In this document: one piece after another, positions 19,488 to 28,687 of the stretch | Layout: the number at the start of each line of letters is the position of its first letter | Position numbering within the stretch: position 1 is the first letter of the stretch | DNA from: Pseudocalidococcus azoricus BACA0444 | GTDB taxonomy: Bacteria > Cyanobacteriota > Cyanobacteriia > Thermosynechococcales > Thermosynechococcaceae | Direction of reading: 5' to 3' | Length of the DNA: 64,000 nucleotides | Assembly (NCBI RefSeq): GCF_031729055.1 | Contig: NZ_JAVMIP010000004.1 | Span: 62,001-126,000, forward strand | Translations under genes and position numbers: made by a program | Notes under the pieces: model-generated | The model's database searches: none | What the model was told of the DNA's origin: nothing | What the model saw: only the letters and a program-made list of their open reading frames with translations

Positions 19488-19592
19488 TATAGCGTTACGC
19501 AGGCTGTTCTGAGAGAGTAGAACTATCAAAAAGACTGCCCACAAAGCATTTTCTGACTTGTCCCCATCTCACCCTAAATGAGTAACGCTATA
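19488..19592 (+). mobile_element. 105-bp MITE, copy B (reference copy)
   Basis: Exactly 105 bases with perfect 11-base terminal inverted repeats, TATAGCGTTAC at the left and GTAACGCTATA at the right. It has no coding capacity. The interior is shared with copies at 6423, 39541 (inverted), 59011 and 61288. About 90 percent identity to the 61288 copy by eye. It sits just upstream of the hydrolase start. Confidence 0.85.
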
Positions 19593-19794
19593 AATGCTTT
19601 TAGGCTACCTCAATTTACTTATTTCCAGCGGTTTATTACGCATTGTCATTAAATAAAACCATCTCTGTTTGTAATTCGTAATAATTCTATTATTTACTCA
19701 AGCAATGTAAGCTATCAGTCATCGAGTTATCTGGACTGTTCTAGAACCATAAATACTCTAGAATTCATGGTAAAAAATATCTTCTACCCTCTCC

Positions 19795-20598
19795 TTAACC
19801 AAAGCGACCACTAACATAATCCGCAGTTTGCTGCTGGGCTGGATTATTAAATATCTTCTCAGTCCGGTCATATTCGACCATCTCACCCAAATACATAAAT
19901 GCCGTATAGTCCGATACCCGACTAGCCTGTTGCATATTGTGGGTAACAATCAAAATCGTGACTTGATCCTTGAGATCCCCAATCAAGTCTTCAATGCTAA
20001 GAGTGGCAATCGGGTCTAAAGCAGAAGTTGGCTCATCAAACAGGATCATCTCTGGATTTGTCGCTAAAGCCCGGGCAATACAGAGACGTTGTTGTTGACC
20101 ACCAGAGAGAGCTGTACCCGCTTCATTGAGTCGATCCTTCACCTCATCCCAAATTGCTGCCCCCCTTAAAGACCGCTCCACCACCTCATCTAACACCGAC
20201 CGCTTACTGATTCCCCGGACTCGCAGGCCATAGGCAATATTTTCATAGATCGATTTCGGAAATGGATTAGGTTTCTGAAAGACCATCCCGATCCGCATCC
20301 GCACTTCAATTGGATCTGCCTTTAACAAATTAGATTGATCACTTGTTAGGGTAATACAGCCTTCATAGCGATTGCCTGGATAGAGATCATGCATCCGGTT
20401 AAAACAGCGCAAGAGGGTTGTCTTACCACATCCCGATGGGCCGATCAATGCCGTCACCTTCTTTTCATAAACCAGCAAATTAATGTTTTTGAGGGCCTGC
20501 TTAGAGCCATAGTAGAAATTCAAGCCTTCGACTTCTGCTTTTAAGGGCAAGGCCGGGGCCTGGGAGCCAGCAGATTGGACAGAGGAATTGTTTACCAT
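19795..20598 (-). CDS. pstB: Phosphate ABC transporter ATPase PstB
   Basis: 267-residue ATPase of the high-affinity phosphate importer. Walker A is [20 protein letters not shown], the latter part being specific to PstB. The Q-loop, the ABC signature [16 protein letters not shown] and Walker [13 protein letters not shown] are intact, as is the H-loop [12 protein letters not shown]. It acts at the inner face of the plasma membrane with PstA and PstC. It is the last gene of pstSCAB and overlaps the end of pstA by 7 bases. Confidence 0.96.
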   Translation of the reverse strand: MVNNSSVQSAGSQAPALPLKAEVEGLNFYYGSKQALKNINLLVYEKKVTALIGPSGCGKTTLLRCFNRMHDLYPGNRYEGCITLTSDQSNLLKADPIEVRMRIGMVFQKPNPFPKSIYENIAYGLRVRGISKRSVLDEVVERSLRGAAIWDEVKDRLNEAGTALSGGQQQRLCIARALATNPEMILFDEPTSALDPIATLSIEDLIGDLKDQVTILIVTHNMQQASRVSDYTAFMYLGEMVEYDRTEKIFNNPAQQQTADYVSGRFG

Positions 20599-21548
20599 TT
20601 GATACCTTTCCGAAAGCGATAACGTAAATAGATTGCCAGGCCATTGACACCCAGCGTTAACACCAACAAAATAATCCCCGCTGCCGCTGCATTGACTTGA
20701 AACGCCTCTTGGGGACGGGACACCCAGTTAAACATTTGGATTGGCAAAACTGTAAACGGAGATTGCAACCAAGCAAAAGAAATAAATGGAAATTCTGACT
20801 TGAGTGGAGAATCTGGCAAAAAGGTAATAAACGTTAAAGCCCCAATCGTAATTAGGGGAGCCGTCTCACCAATGGCGCGGGAAATACCGACAATGATCCC
20901 TGTTAATATCCCGCCCATAGAGTAAGGTAAAACATGATCAGCAATCATCTGCCATTTGCTAGCTCCCACGGCATAGGCCGCCTCGCGGATAGTGCTGGAA
21001 ATTGCCCGTAAAGACTCCCGTGTTGTCACAATCACAATCGGTAAAATAAGTAGGCCCAAGGTCAGCCCTGCCGTAGCCACACTCTGGCCCAAGTTAAGGG
21101 TATAAACAAAAAAGCCTAAAGCTAGCAGACCATAAATGATCGAAGGCACTCCCGCCAAGTTACTGATGTTAATTTCAATAAAATTACTAAACCAGTTCTT
21201 GGGCGCATATTCCTCTAGGTAAATGCCTGCCGCAACACCCATCGGAATGGCAAACAAAGCCGTGACCACCATCACCAATAATGTGCCAACCCAGGCAATT
21301 AAGACTCCAGCTTCTTCAGGAGTACTACTCGGTGGTGAGGTAATAAAGCGCCAGTTTAAGATTGGCAGTCCCCGAAAGAATAAATCTAAGACTAGGGCAG
21401 TCAGCGCAAGCAAGGCAAATAGGATTGAAAGAAGACCGAGGAGAATAAAAATCTTCTCTTGAAGGCGTCTCTGGTCAATCGACCGATGAATGGCAGTCAA
21501 GTCCTGGGTAATTTCGACCGGCGCAGTAGTCATAGTCTCAAATCTCAT
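20592..21548 (-). CDS. pstA: Phosphate ABC transporter permease PstA
   Basis: Permease subunit of 318 residues with six predicted membrane segments after a cytosolic N-terminus. The transport-system coupling loop (E-A-A-x-x-x-G-A-S-K-W) and the subsequent [25 protein letters not shown] segment are typical of PstA. The start may be ATG 21548 or the ATG five codons later (21533, MTTAPVEI). Partner of PstC and PstB. It begins 17 bases after the pstC stop and overlaps pstB by 7 bases. Confidence 0.95.
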   Translation of the reverse strand: MRFETMTTAPVEITQDLTAIHRSIDQRRLQEKIFILLGLLSILFALLALTALVLDLFFRGLPILNWRFITSPPSSTPEEAGVLIAWVGTLLVMVVTALFAIPMGVAAGIYLEEYAPKNWFSNFIEINISNLAGVPSIIYGLLALGFFVYTLNLGQSVATAGLTLGLLILPIVIVTTRESLRAISSTIREAAYAVGASKWQMIADHVLPYSMGGILTGIIVGISRAIGETAPLITIGALTFITFLPDSPLKSEFPFISFAWLQSPFTVLPIQMFNWVSRPQEAFQVNAAAAGIILLVLTLGVNGLAIYLRYRFRKGIKW

Positions 21549-21565
21549 GAGTTCTAAACAGCAGT

Positions 21566-22579
21566 TCAGTAAATCTCTCGGAAGCGACGACTCAGGAAAT
21601 ATCCCAAAATGTTGAAGATTAGGGTCAACAAAAATAACATAATTCCAGCCGCAAAGATAGATTGATATTCTAAAGAGCCGTGGGGTAGATCCCCTAAGCT
21701 TACTGAGACGATAAAGGCAGTTGTGGTGGCAGCACCTTCAAGGGGATTAAGGGTAAAAATGGGTTGTAAACCGGCTGCTACAGCCACAATCATTGTTTCC
21801 CCAACTGCTCGCGAGATGGCCAAGATATAGGCAGCCACAATTCCAGAAAATGCGGCGGGCAAAACGACACCAATAGCAGTTTGTAAACGGGTTGCCCCCA
21901 TCGCATAGGAACCTTCCCGCAAATAAACTGGCACAGCCCGCATGGAGTCTTCTGCCAAAGAACTGATGTAAGGAATAATCATAATGCCAATGGCAATCCC
22001 GGCCGAAAGCATATTAAACCCAGGTAATTGGAAATATTCAAATTCCTCACGCCCCGGCCAGAAAAACATCTGCACAGCTAAGATTAGCTTTTGCAACGTT
22101 GGGCTAACCAAAAGCAGGGCAAAGTAGCCATAAACAACAGTGGGGATGCCGGCCAGAAGCTCCAAAACGGGTTTGAGCGATTCCCGAAGGCGGGGGGAGG
22201 CAAAATCACTCAGATAGATGGCCATCACAGTTCCCAAGGGAATAGCAACCGTCAAACCCACCAAGCAGGTCACTAAAGTTCCAGTCAGTAATGGCAAAAC
22301 CCCAAAAGTCTTTGGCTCAATCAGGGGCGACCATTCAGTGGTAGTCAAAAATTCTACCAAAGCAGCCCAAACTGTCCCAGCATGATCCTCAGCCACCAGT
22401 TCAAAGAAAATCACTGACTCGCTAAATAAAATATAGACAATAGCAAGGGTTGTAGCGACAGAAGAGAAAGCTGCTAAAAACAAGATCGTTGCAATGATTC
22501 GCTCTCGCCATATTCTCACGGTGCGTGATGGCAGGTTTAGGGGTAGTTGTGTTGCGTAATTAGGGGCAGAATCTGACAT
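21566..22579 (-). CDS. pstC: Phosphate ABC transporter permease PstC
   Basis: Permease subunit of 337 residues. Six or so membrane segments are visible; the coupling segment is LREGSYAMGATRLQTAIGVVLPAAFSGI and the IGETMIVAVAAG motif follows. PstC and PstA form the membrane channel. It starts 110 bases after the pstS stop; this gap is gene-free and could hold a processing or attenuation site, although I see no clear terminator. Confidence 0.95.
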   Translation of the reverse strand: MSDSAPNYATQLPLNLPSRTVRIWRERIIATILFLAAFSSVATTLAIVYILFSESVIFFELVAEDHAGTVWAALVEFLTTTEWSPLIEPKTFGVLPLLTGTLVTCLVGLTVAIPLGTVMAIYLSDFASPRLRESLKPVLELLAGIPTVVYGYFALLLVSPTLQKLILAVQMFFWPGREEFEYFQLPGFNMLSAGIAIGIMIIPYISSLAEDSMRAVPVYLREGSYAMGATRLQTAIGVVLPAAFSGIVAAYILAISRAVGETMIVAVAAGLQPIFTLNPLEGAATTTAFIVSVSLGDLPHGSLEYQSIFAAGIMLFLLTLIFNILGYFLSRRFREIY

Positions 22580-22689
22580 GGTTTGAGCTAAGGAAAGAAC
22601 GGAAGGATGTTGAACAAGAGCTTAACTAAAAACGGCCAGCAGCGAAAGCAGCCACCAGCCGCATTGGTTATATAACGAGCCAGAGGAAA

Positions 22690-23703
22690 TTACCTGGCTT
22701 CCCGTTTCAACAGTTCAGCAATAGTTAAACCGACAGCCTCTTCACCGCCAAAGACCGTGCCAACCCGACCTTTGTTAAAGTTAGCAAGAATAGTTTTGTA
22801 GGCAGAAGCAGGTAAGGCTACCATCCCAACCTTCTTGGCAGCGGGTGCTGCATTGTTCATGTAGTAGGTGACAAACTGCTTGACTTCGGGACGGGAGGCA
22901 GCCTTTGAGCTCACATAGATGAACAAGGGACGAGACAATGGTCTGTAAGTCCCATCCAAGACCGCTTTGGCAGAGGGCATGACGGGGCCTTTACCGCTGT
23001 TGACCCCAACGGCCTTAACCTTGCTCTTGTTCTCTAAATAGTAGGACAAGCCAAAGTAACCTAGCGCACCCCGATCCCGGGACACACCTTGAACCAGCAC
23101 GTTATCATCTTCACTGCCGGTAAAGTCTTTACGAATCTGTTTTGATTTACCATTAATTGCTTCAGTGAAGTAGTCGAAAGTGCCAGAATCTGCTCCTGGG
23201 CTGAAGAGCTTAAGGGGAACATTGGGGAAGCCAGCCCGGACTTGACTCCAGTTATTAACCTTGGAACCTGGCTCCCAGATTTTTTTTAGTTCAGCGGTGG
23301 TTAAGTTGCTGGCCCAGGTATTTTTTGGATTGATGACGACGGTCAGGGCATCGTAAACAACTGGTAATTCAATAAAGTTTATCCCGGCTGCTTTACAGTC
23401 AGCAATTTCCTTGGACAAGATGGGGCGAGAGGCATTGGAAATATCGGTTTCACCCCGGCAGAATTTTTTGAAACCACCACCAGTTCCAGAAACCCCAACG
23501 GTCACCCGTGTTTTACCACCAGTGGACTTTTGAAAGCTCTCTGCAATCGCTTCCGTTATTGGGAAGACGGTACTAGAACCATCAATTTTGACGGTGGGCA
23601 CGCCTTGGGATTGGGCAAGGGGGATTGAGAGGGCAGAGATGGCAACAGTACCGGCAAGGGCCCCCAAGATGGGTAGGGACTTTTGCTTGATCATCTGAAA
23701 CAT
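22690..23703 (-). CDS. pstS: Phosphate-binding protein PstS/SphX
   Basis: 337-residue periplasmic phosphate-binding protein. The signal peptide (residues 1-33, ending near LAQSQG) is followed by the mature start [15 protein letters not shown], the phosphate-binding [13 protein letters not shown] loop, and [12 protein letters not shown]. The form fits the SphX/PstS type common in cyanobacteria. The start could be ATG 23703 or the ATG three codons later. A Pho box 136 bases upstream indicates control by the SphS-SphR phosphate two-component system (Synechocystis naming), so the whole pst cluster is probably induced by phosphate limitation. Confidence 0.95.
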   Translation of the reverse strand: MFQMIKQKSLPILGALAGTVAISALSIPLAQSQGVPTVKIDGSSTVFPITEAIAESFQKSTGGKTRVTVGVSGTGGGFKKFCRGETDISNASRPILSKEIADCKAAGINFIELPVVYDALTVVINPKNTWASNLTTAELKKIWEPGSKVNNWSQVRAGFPNVPLKLFSPGADSGTFDYFTEAINGKSKQIRKDFTGSEDDNVLVQGVSRDRGALGYFGLSYYLENKSKVKAVGVNSGKGPVMPSAKAVLDGTYRPLSRPLFIYVSSKAASRPEVKQFVTYYMNNAAPAAKKVGMVALPASAYKTILANFNKGRVGTVFGGEEAVGLTIAELLKREAR

Positions 23704-23838
23704 GATATTCCTCGGAATGGTTGAAATTCAGTAATTGAGGGAGGTTAGAGGAGTTTGGGTAACATTGCGTAAAAATGCTCCCAATAGGCAAGAATTCTTA
23801 GGCCCACCGATCAGAATACGCAGCAATCAGCATTTTTT

Positions 23839-23868
23839 TGGTTAACGTTAGGGAAAGGTTTGGTTAAT
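23839..23868 (-). promoter_or_regulatory. Pho box upstream of pstS
   Basis: On the minus strand three 8-base direct repeats with 3-base spacers are seen: ATTAACCA, CTTTCCCT and GTTAACCA. This is the known architecture of cyanobacterial Pho boxes (consensus near CTTAACCT, 11-base periodicity) bound by SphR/PhoB-type regulators. The first and last repeats fit best; the middle one is weaker. It lies about 136 bases upstream of the pstS ATG. Confidence 0.75.
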
Positions 23869-24229
23869 TTACTCACGCTTAAGTACAAAGAATTTATCGG
23901 TGTAAGTTTCCATAACCTTGATGACATGATAATTTGCAGATACTCGGCAAACATTGAGGCTGAACCATTTTTAGAATGGCTTAATATTTCTAGAAAAACC
24001 AAAAATTTTATTTGCCAATATTTTCTGTCTGTTATTTGACTGTGGGCGATCCTAAGGATAGTGTTCTTCACTGAAGACTTGATGGAAATGTGTGAAAAGT
24101 GTTCTCTAGCCAGGGCTGCTGAGATTTTTAGGAGTTACAATCGGCTGCCTCAGGCCAGAGAGTTTCCTCCTCATTCCTCCCCAGGCCTGGATGGAGATAA
24201 CACGATTAGCTAATATTCCACGTTGATTT
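23869..24229. other. Gene-free, AT-rich stretch
   Basis: About 360 bases between the Pho box and the GNAT gene. No credible gene is seen. The 86-codon minus-strand frame that overlaps here and the Pho box has poor coding character. Confidence 0.5.
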
Positions 24230-24778
24230 TTAGGCTAGGGATGAGAGGGTTTTGCTTAACAGTAAACGAGTTGGGAATAGCCAATGGGCATCGGTGGCCC
24301 GCAGTTGATATCCCAATTGTTGATAGAGTCCTTGGGCAATTGTATTGCTGGCTAAAACGTGTAAATAAACCTCTGGATGTTGGTGTTGAATCAGCCAGGC
24401 CTCGACCGTTTGGATCAACTGCTGGCCGATCCCTTGCCGCCGATAATCGGGGTGAACAGCCAGATTCGATAAGTATGGGCGGGGAATCCCTTTTTTGTAG
24501 GGGAGATTTGGCTCTAGGAGGCGTAGTTCAACCTCGACAACTCCAAGTAAATTTGCTGCCTGGGGATGAGTGGCAATAAAACAGCCATACCCCTGCTTGC
24601 CGTGGCGTTGTCGCTGGTTTAGGTCTTGCCAAATTCCCCACTGAATCAGGGGCGCGATCAGCAGTAAGGGGGTGTCGAGGGCATAGAAAGACTGGCAAAT
24701 CAGGGCGGCGGCGGCCTCTAATTCATTGGCCTGGGCGGGGCGAAACTCTAGGGAGCGGGGTAAAAGGGAAGCAGACAA
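24230..24778 (-). CDS. GNAT-family N-acetyltransferase
   Basis: 182-residue acetyltransferase. The acetyl-CoA-binding motif A is seen as LAVHPDYRRQGIGQQL (about residues 106-121), followed by motif B with VLASNTIAQGLYQQLGYQ. Such enzymes transfer an acetyl group from acetyl-CoA to an amine on a small molecule or protein; the acceptor is unknown. No signal peptide or membrane segment. It sits 38 bases downstream of the TPR gene on the same strand. Confidence 0.9.
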   Translation of the reverse strand: MSASLLPRSLEFRPAQANELEAAAALICQSFYALDTPLLLIAPLIQWGIWQDLNQRQRHGKQGYGCFIATHPQAANLLGVVEVELRLLEPNLPYKKGIPRPYLSNLAVHPDYRRQGIGQQLIQTVEAWLIQHQHPEVYLHVLASNTIAQGLYQQLGYQLRATDAHWLFPTRLLLSKTLSSLA

Positions 24779-24816
24779 AGCAAAATCTGGATCAGGATAA
24801 AGAGATGATGGATGAA

Positions 24817-25704
24817 TTACTGGCCAACGTCCGCTTGCAGAGTTTGGATTAGTTCTTGGACTTGAGGGTTGGCAAATAGGGCTTTTGTATCTGCCATCAG
24901 CCGCTCACCCCAAAGGTTCTCCCGTTGAAACTCTGGTTCAATATAGCGGCTATCGAGACGTAGTGCCACAAGGGCCGTGTTAATACCCTGCTGTACTTGC
25001 CCTTGTCGAAATAAGGCAACTGCTAAGGCTAGTTTAGGTTCTCCAGCTTTGTTATCAAGGGCAACGGCGGCCTGGAAACTGCGAATGGCCTGGGGGATTT
25101 CCCCCTGTTCATATTGGAGTAAACCAATGTTATTTAAAGCTGGCCAGAATTTTTTGTCGTACTTGAGGGCCTGGCGATATTGAGCGATGGCCTTGGGATT
25201 TTGCTTGAGCTTCAGGTAGGCGTTCCCGAGGTTAAACCACTCCTCGGCAACATCACTGCGAAGGGCTAAACCTTGCTCTAATGCCCGAGCTGCATCTTGG
25301 TAGGCTCCTGTCCGAAAATAGGCTGAACCAAGGCTAAAATAAACTCCAGCATTTTTTTGATTCAGGGCAATTGAGGTATTCAAGGCCGGAATGGCTTCAG
25401 CGGGTTGAGAAACCGTGAGATAGAGACCACCGAGGAGGGCCCACACTTCATAGGCCTGGGGGGCTAGTTGAGCCGCTAATTTGGCCCGTACCAAGGCTTC
25501 GTTAAACTGTTGAAATTGGGCCAGTTGCAAGGCTTCTTGGGCTACTGTTAGGCCATCACGCTCCATGTCAGTGGCGCTGAGTTGTGGAGTATGGGGGATT
25601 AAGACCTGGGCCTGGGCAACACTCAGGGGCCAGATACTGATCCCTGCCACAAAAAATAGGCTACCTAAGCGAGCAACACTAACAGAGATACAAAGTCTGG
25701 GCAC
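24817..25704 (-). CDS. Secreted TPR-repeat protein
   Basis: 295-residue protein with an N-terminal signal-like helix (residues about 8-32, ending AQAQ) and at least four tetratricopeptide repeats between residues 75 and 230, each with the usual W/Y-L-G-x-Y and A-x-x-x-Y/F pattern. TPRs mediate protein contacts; cyanobacterial TPR proteins of this layout often help assemble membrane complexes, but no specific partner can be named. It probably acts on the periplasmic or lumenal side if the signal is cleaved. Confidence 0.88.
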   Translation of the reverse strand: MPRLCISVSVARLGSLFFVAGISIWPLSVAQAQVLIPHTPQLSATDMERDGLTVAQEALQLAQFQQFNEALVRAKLAAQLAPQAYEVWALLGGLYLTVSQPAEAIPALNTSIALNQKNAGVYFSLGSAYFRTGAYQDAARALEQGLALRSDVAEEWFNLGNAYLKLKQNPKAIAQYRQALKYDKKFWPALNNIGLLQYEQGEIPQAIRSFQAAVALDNKAGEPKLALAVALFRQGQVQQGINTALVALRLDSRYIEPEFQRENLWGERLMADTKALFANPQVQELIQTLQADVGQ

Positions 25705-25769
25705 TGGTGCAACTACCTCAGGACAAGATTGAAACGCAACAAAATTTTTGGGAAAGTACCCATTTCAGA

Positions 25770-26336
25770 ATAGCTTAACTCAGAAGTGTTGAAAGTCAGT
25801 CGAAAAGGCTAAAAAATATCGCCAAAGTGTGACACCCTGTTCGGATAAATTAAAAAATAATATATAGTCCCAGAGATATGATTTAGCCGTGGAAGATCGA
25901 GAGTTTTCAGGGCTTGAGAATCTACAACAGATGATTGATAGAGAACAGCAAGTTATTGTCAAGATTAAAAATAACTATAAACCAGATTGTGGGAATCAGA
26001 CAAAAGTCGTGAGCAAGAAATTAGTAGCTTATCGAGTTGTCCATTTTTATGACTTATAAAGTCAAACAGATTATTTGGATAGTAGCCAGCAGTTCAGGAG
26101 AGGGATGAACTAGTGAGGAGACTGGAGAGAGCTATTGTCAACGGTGGCGAATTGAGACTTTATAAAAATCCTTAAAAAAGCACTAAAAGCCAGACGGATT
26201 GATGGGCAAGAGCTGAAGTGGAATTGAAGTTCAGATTCTGATGATTGAGATTGCGTATTTAAAATGAGTTTGGGTGTCTCACTAGCAATATTTCCTAAAA
26301 TGTTGATCAGTCAAAAATAATCTGGGTAACGCTATA
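25770..26336 (+). mobile_element. Decayed IS4-type insertion sequence
   Basis: A relic of an IS4-family element. One + frame (25883-26059) reads AVEDREFSGLENLQQMIDRE and on to AYRVVHFYDL, covering the region around the second catalytic Asp. After stops, QRWRIETL at 26139-26162 matches the conserved R-(x)-I-E-T-L segment with the catalytic Glu, followed in another frame by LKKALKARRIDGQELKWN. The reading frame is broken by stops and frameshifts, and the 5' half is gone. The right end, GGGTAACGCTATA (to 26336), matches the end of the 105-bp MITEs; a weaker left end, ATAGCTTAACTCA, is at 25770-25782. Confidence 0.7.
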
Positions 26337-26445
26337 AAACTTAACAATAAGCTATCACATCAAGAAATATCACAATCATTCTCAGAAAACAGAACCAGAC
26401 CCTAAGATGAGGGTAGCGGTTTATACAGTATTTAGGAGCAAGGTT

Positions 26446-26574
26446 ATGTGGAACGAATTCCGACAAGCCATGCAACGGTTGTTTGAGGCCTGTGGACGCA
26501 TCTTTACTCCTGTCAAGGATGATTACCCCGCCACTGGAACTCAACCCTATAGTGGCTCGGCTGCCAAACGTTAG
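26446..26574 (+). CDS. Conserved 42-residue cyanobacterial protein
   Basis: ATG 26446 is preceded by TTTAGGAGCAAGG, a good ribosome-binding site. The 42-residue product begins MWNEFRQAMQRLFEACGRIF, continues with TPVKDDYPATG and ends with PYSGSAAKR. From memory it resembles tiny proteins common in cyanobacteria with an amphipathic helix and a D-D/N-Y-P-x-T-G-x-Q-P motif; function unknown to me. Good start context, composition and clean stop support it. It stands alone upstream of the alcohol dehydrogenase gene. Confidence 0.7.
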   Translation: MWNEFRQAMQRLFEACGRIFTPVKDDYPATGTQPYSGSAAKR

Positions 26575-26714
26575 GAACAGTTAGACATTCAATCAATGAA
26601 GGGTTTATCCCCCCAGGCTCCTGCCTCCCTAATCGATCCCAAACTTAGCTGCCAAAACTCGGAACATCTCATGTTACCGTGTAGCAGTGTGACTCTAAAC
26701 AAAGAAGGGCAAAG

Positions 26715-27776
26715 ATGAAGGCGCAGGTGTTTCGGGGGGTTAATCATTTAAGCTACGAAGACTTGCCAATGCCAGAATTGAGGGCCGATGAGGTTCTAGT
26801 TCAGGTGAAAGTCGTGGGCTTGTGCCAATCGGATATTAAGAAAATTCGCTATCCCCTTTACGAACCCCCGCGCATCTTTGGCCATGAGACGGCTGGGGTC
26901 ATTGCTGCGGTTGGCGAAAACGTTAAAAAATGGCAGGTTGGGCAACGGGTGGTGGTCATGCACCATATCCCCTGTATGCGCTGTGATTACTGCCTCAACG
27001 AAAACTATTCCATGTGCCATATCTATAAAACTGTGACGACTACGGCTGGATTTATCCCCAGTGGAGGTGGATTTGCCGAATATGTCAAAGTCCCTGGCCA
27101 CATTGTCGCCAACGGGGGGTTAATTCCGATTCCCGACTCCATTAGCTTTGACCAGGCCAGTTTTGTCGAACCCACCAATTGCTGCTTAAAAGCGGTTAAA
27201 AAGGCCCAAATTGCCCCTGGACAAACGGTTTTAATTACTGGAGCCGGTCCGATTGGCTTGATGTTTATTATGTTAGTCAAATATTTTGGTGCTAAAGCCA
27301 TTGCCACCGATTTAATCCCCGCCCGGATTGAGAAAGCCCAACAGGTAGGAGCCGCAGCGGCCTTTGATGCTCGGGATCCTGACTTAGCCAGTAAAATCCA
27401 GGCCTTAACCAAGGGCTTAGGGGCTGATGTCAGTTTATTAGCTGTTCCCAGTGAAAAGGCATTTTTCCAGGCCCTCGACTGTACCCGTAAAGGCGGTAAG
27501 ATTCTCTTCTTTGCTGAGTTCCCGGATCAAGTAGAAATTCCCCTCAACCCCAATGTTCTCTACCAACGGGAAATTGACTTAATGGGCAGTTACAGTTCCT
27601 CCTATCGCGTCCAGGCCTTGGCCACCGATATAGTTTTTAACCGCCGTATTGATGTGGATGCCCTGATCAGTGATCGCTATCCCTTAGAAAAACTTGACCA
27701 GGCCGTCAATCAAGCGGTTGCCCCGACCCCAGAAACCTATAAAATTCTCATCTACCCGGAAGCCACCTGTTCTTAG
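26715..27776 (+). CDS. Zinc-dependent alcohol dehydrogenase (MDR family)
   Basis: 353-residue medium-chain dehydrogenase. Catalytic-zinc ligands are seen as Cys37 (GLCQSD) and the GHETAG motif (His60, Glu61). The structural-zinc loop has the four-cysteine pattern C-x2-C-x2-C-x7-C starting near residue 90 (CMRCDYC...MC). The NAD(P)-binding motif is TGAGPIGLM near residue 180. Close relatives include threonine and sorbitol/polyol dehydrogenases; the substrate cannot be read from sequence. Cytosolic. The metzincin gene follows 37 bases later. Confidence 0.92.
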   Translation: MKAQVFRGVNHLSYEDLPMPELRADEVLVQVKVVGLCQSDIKKIRYPLYEPPRIFGHETAGVIAAVGENVKKWQVGQRVVVMHHIPCMRCDYCLNENYSMCHIYKTVTTTAGFIPSGGGFAEYVKVPGHIVANGGLIPIPDSISFDQASFVEPTNCCLKAVKKAQIAPGQTVLITGAGPIGLMFIMLVKYFGAKAIATDLIPARIEKAQQVGAAAAFDARDPDLASKIQALTKGLGADVSLLAVPSEKAFFQALDCTRKGGKILFFAEFPDQVEIPLNPNVLYQREIDLMGSYSSSYRVQALATDIVFNRRIDVDALISDRYPLEKLDQAVNQAVAPTPETYKILIYPEATCS

Positions 27777-27813
27777 GCTCTTTTTTTATCTTCACTCACT
27801 TCTCGTTTGATTT

Positions 27814-28578
27814 ATGGCTTGGTGCTTACGTCCTAGGTGGTGGTTGTCCCTGCTGTTGGGCTTGATTTTGGCCTGGGGTCTCTCCCACTCACGGGGCCTG
27901 GCCAATAGCCATCAAGATCAGCAAATTACGCTCCCCCCCCTGCAAACCCATCCCGTCCCGCCCACCCTCCAGGCCTGGTCTAAACCCCTTCCCACATCCC
28001 CCGGCCCTGGAACCCCCACCCCTGACTATTTTGATCAAGTGAAACAAACCGAGGTCGGGTATCTCATTTGGAGTCAGTTTCCAATTCAGGTTTACATCCA
28101 GCCCCCCGATAGTCCCACCGCCCAGGCCTGGATTGCCGCCGCCCAACAAGCCGTTCAAGAATGGCAAGCCTATTTACCCTTAAAGCTATCTTCGTATCCG
28201 ACGACGGCCGACATCACCATTCAAGCCAATCGGCCCAGTCATCGGAGTGGAGAGCGGGTCAGATCCGCTGAAACCTTCTATGAACTCTATATTGACCCCC
28301 AAGATCATTTGGCCCATCGGTGTCAAGTCATCGTCCGCCCCACTCAGGCCCCCAAATATGTCTTAGCCGCTCTCCGCCATGAACTCGGCCATGCCCTCGG
28401 AATTTGGGGCCATAGTCCCTTAAACTCAGATGCCCTCTACTTTGCCCAAGTTGCCGACCCACCGCCTATTTCTGCCCGTGACATTCAAACCTTGATTCGT
28501 ATCTATCAACAACCCACCCGTCTTGGCTGGTCTATACCTGTCTCATCAAGGAAAATCATAGAGAAAACCCATCAGTAG
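27814..28578 (+). CDS. Secreted metzincin-type zinc protease
   Basis: 254-residue protein with a signal peptide (hydrophobic residues 10-24, then a likely cleavage near SRGLANS), a Pro-rich linker, and a matrixin-like domain. The zinc-binding consensus HExxHxxGxxH is complete: HELGHALGIWGH with His189, Glu190, His193 and His199. The downstream Met-turn is not obvious, although the H-S segment following the third His is usual for matrixins. It is probably exported to the periplasm or outside. Peptidase activity is inferred, targets unknown. Confidence 0.88.
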   Translation: MAWCLRPRWWLSLLLGLILAWGLSHSRGLANSHQDQQITLPPLQTHPVPPTLQAWSKPLPTSPGPGTPTPDYFDQVKQTEVGYLIWSQFPIQVYIQPPDSPTAQAWIAAAQQAVQEWQAYLPLKLSSYPTTADITIQANRPSHRSGERVRSAETFYELYIDPQDHLAHRCQVIVRPTQAPKYVLAALRHELGHALGIWGHSPLNSDALYFAQVADPPPISARDIQTLIRIYQQPTRLGWSIPVSSRKIIEKTHQ

Positions 28579-28687
28579 CATTGTTAAAAATGAATGAAAG
28601 AAAGGTCATCAATAGAGATAGAGTAATGACGACTCATTAAGTAATTGAATATATTTAATACTGACTTTAATATATAGAGCCAAGTCT

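Noticed and set aside
19455..19544. N-terminal extension of the hydrolase into the MITE
   Set aside because: Family homology begins exactly at ATG 19454, and the extension is repeat-derived.
23811..24071. 86-codon minus-strand frame
   Set aside because: It covers the Pho box and the pstS promoter region, and its product has a random-looking composition.
27757..27788. Possible terminator after the alcohol dehydrogenase (AGCC...GGCT then a T-run)
   Set aside because: The stem is only 4 base pairs and overlaps the stop codon; too weak to call.
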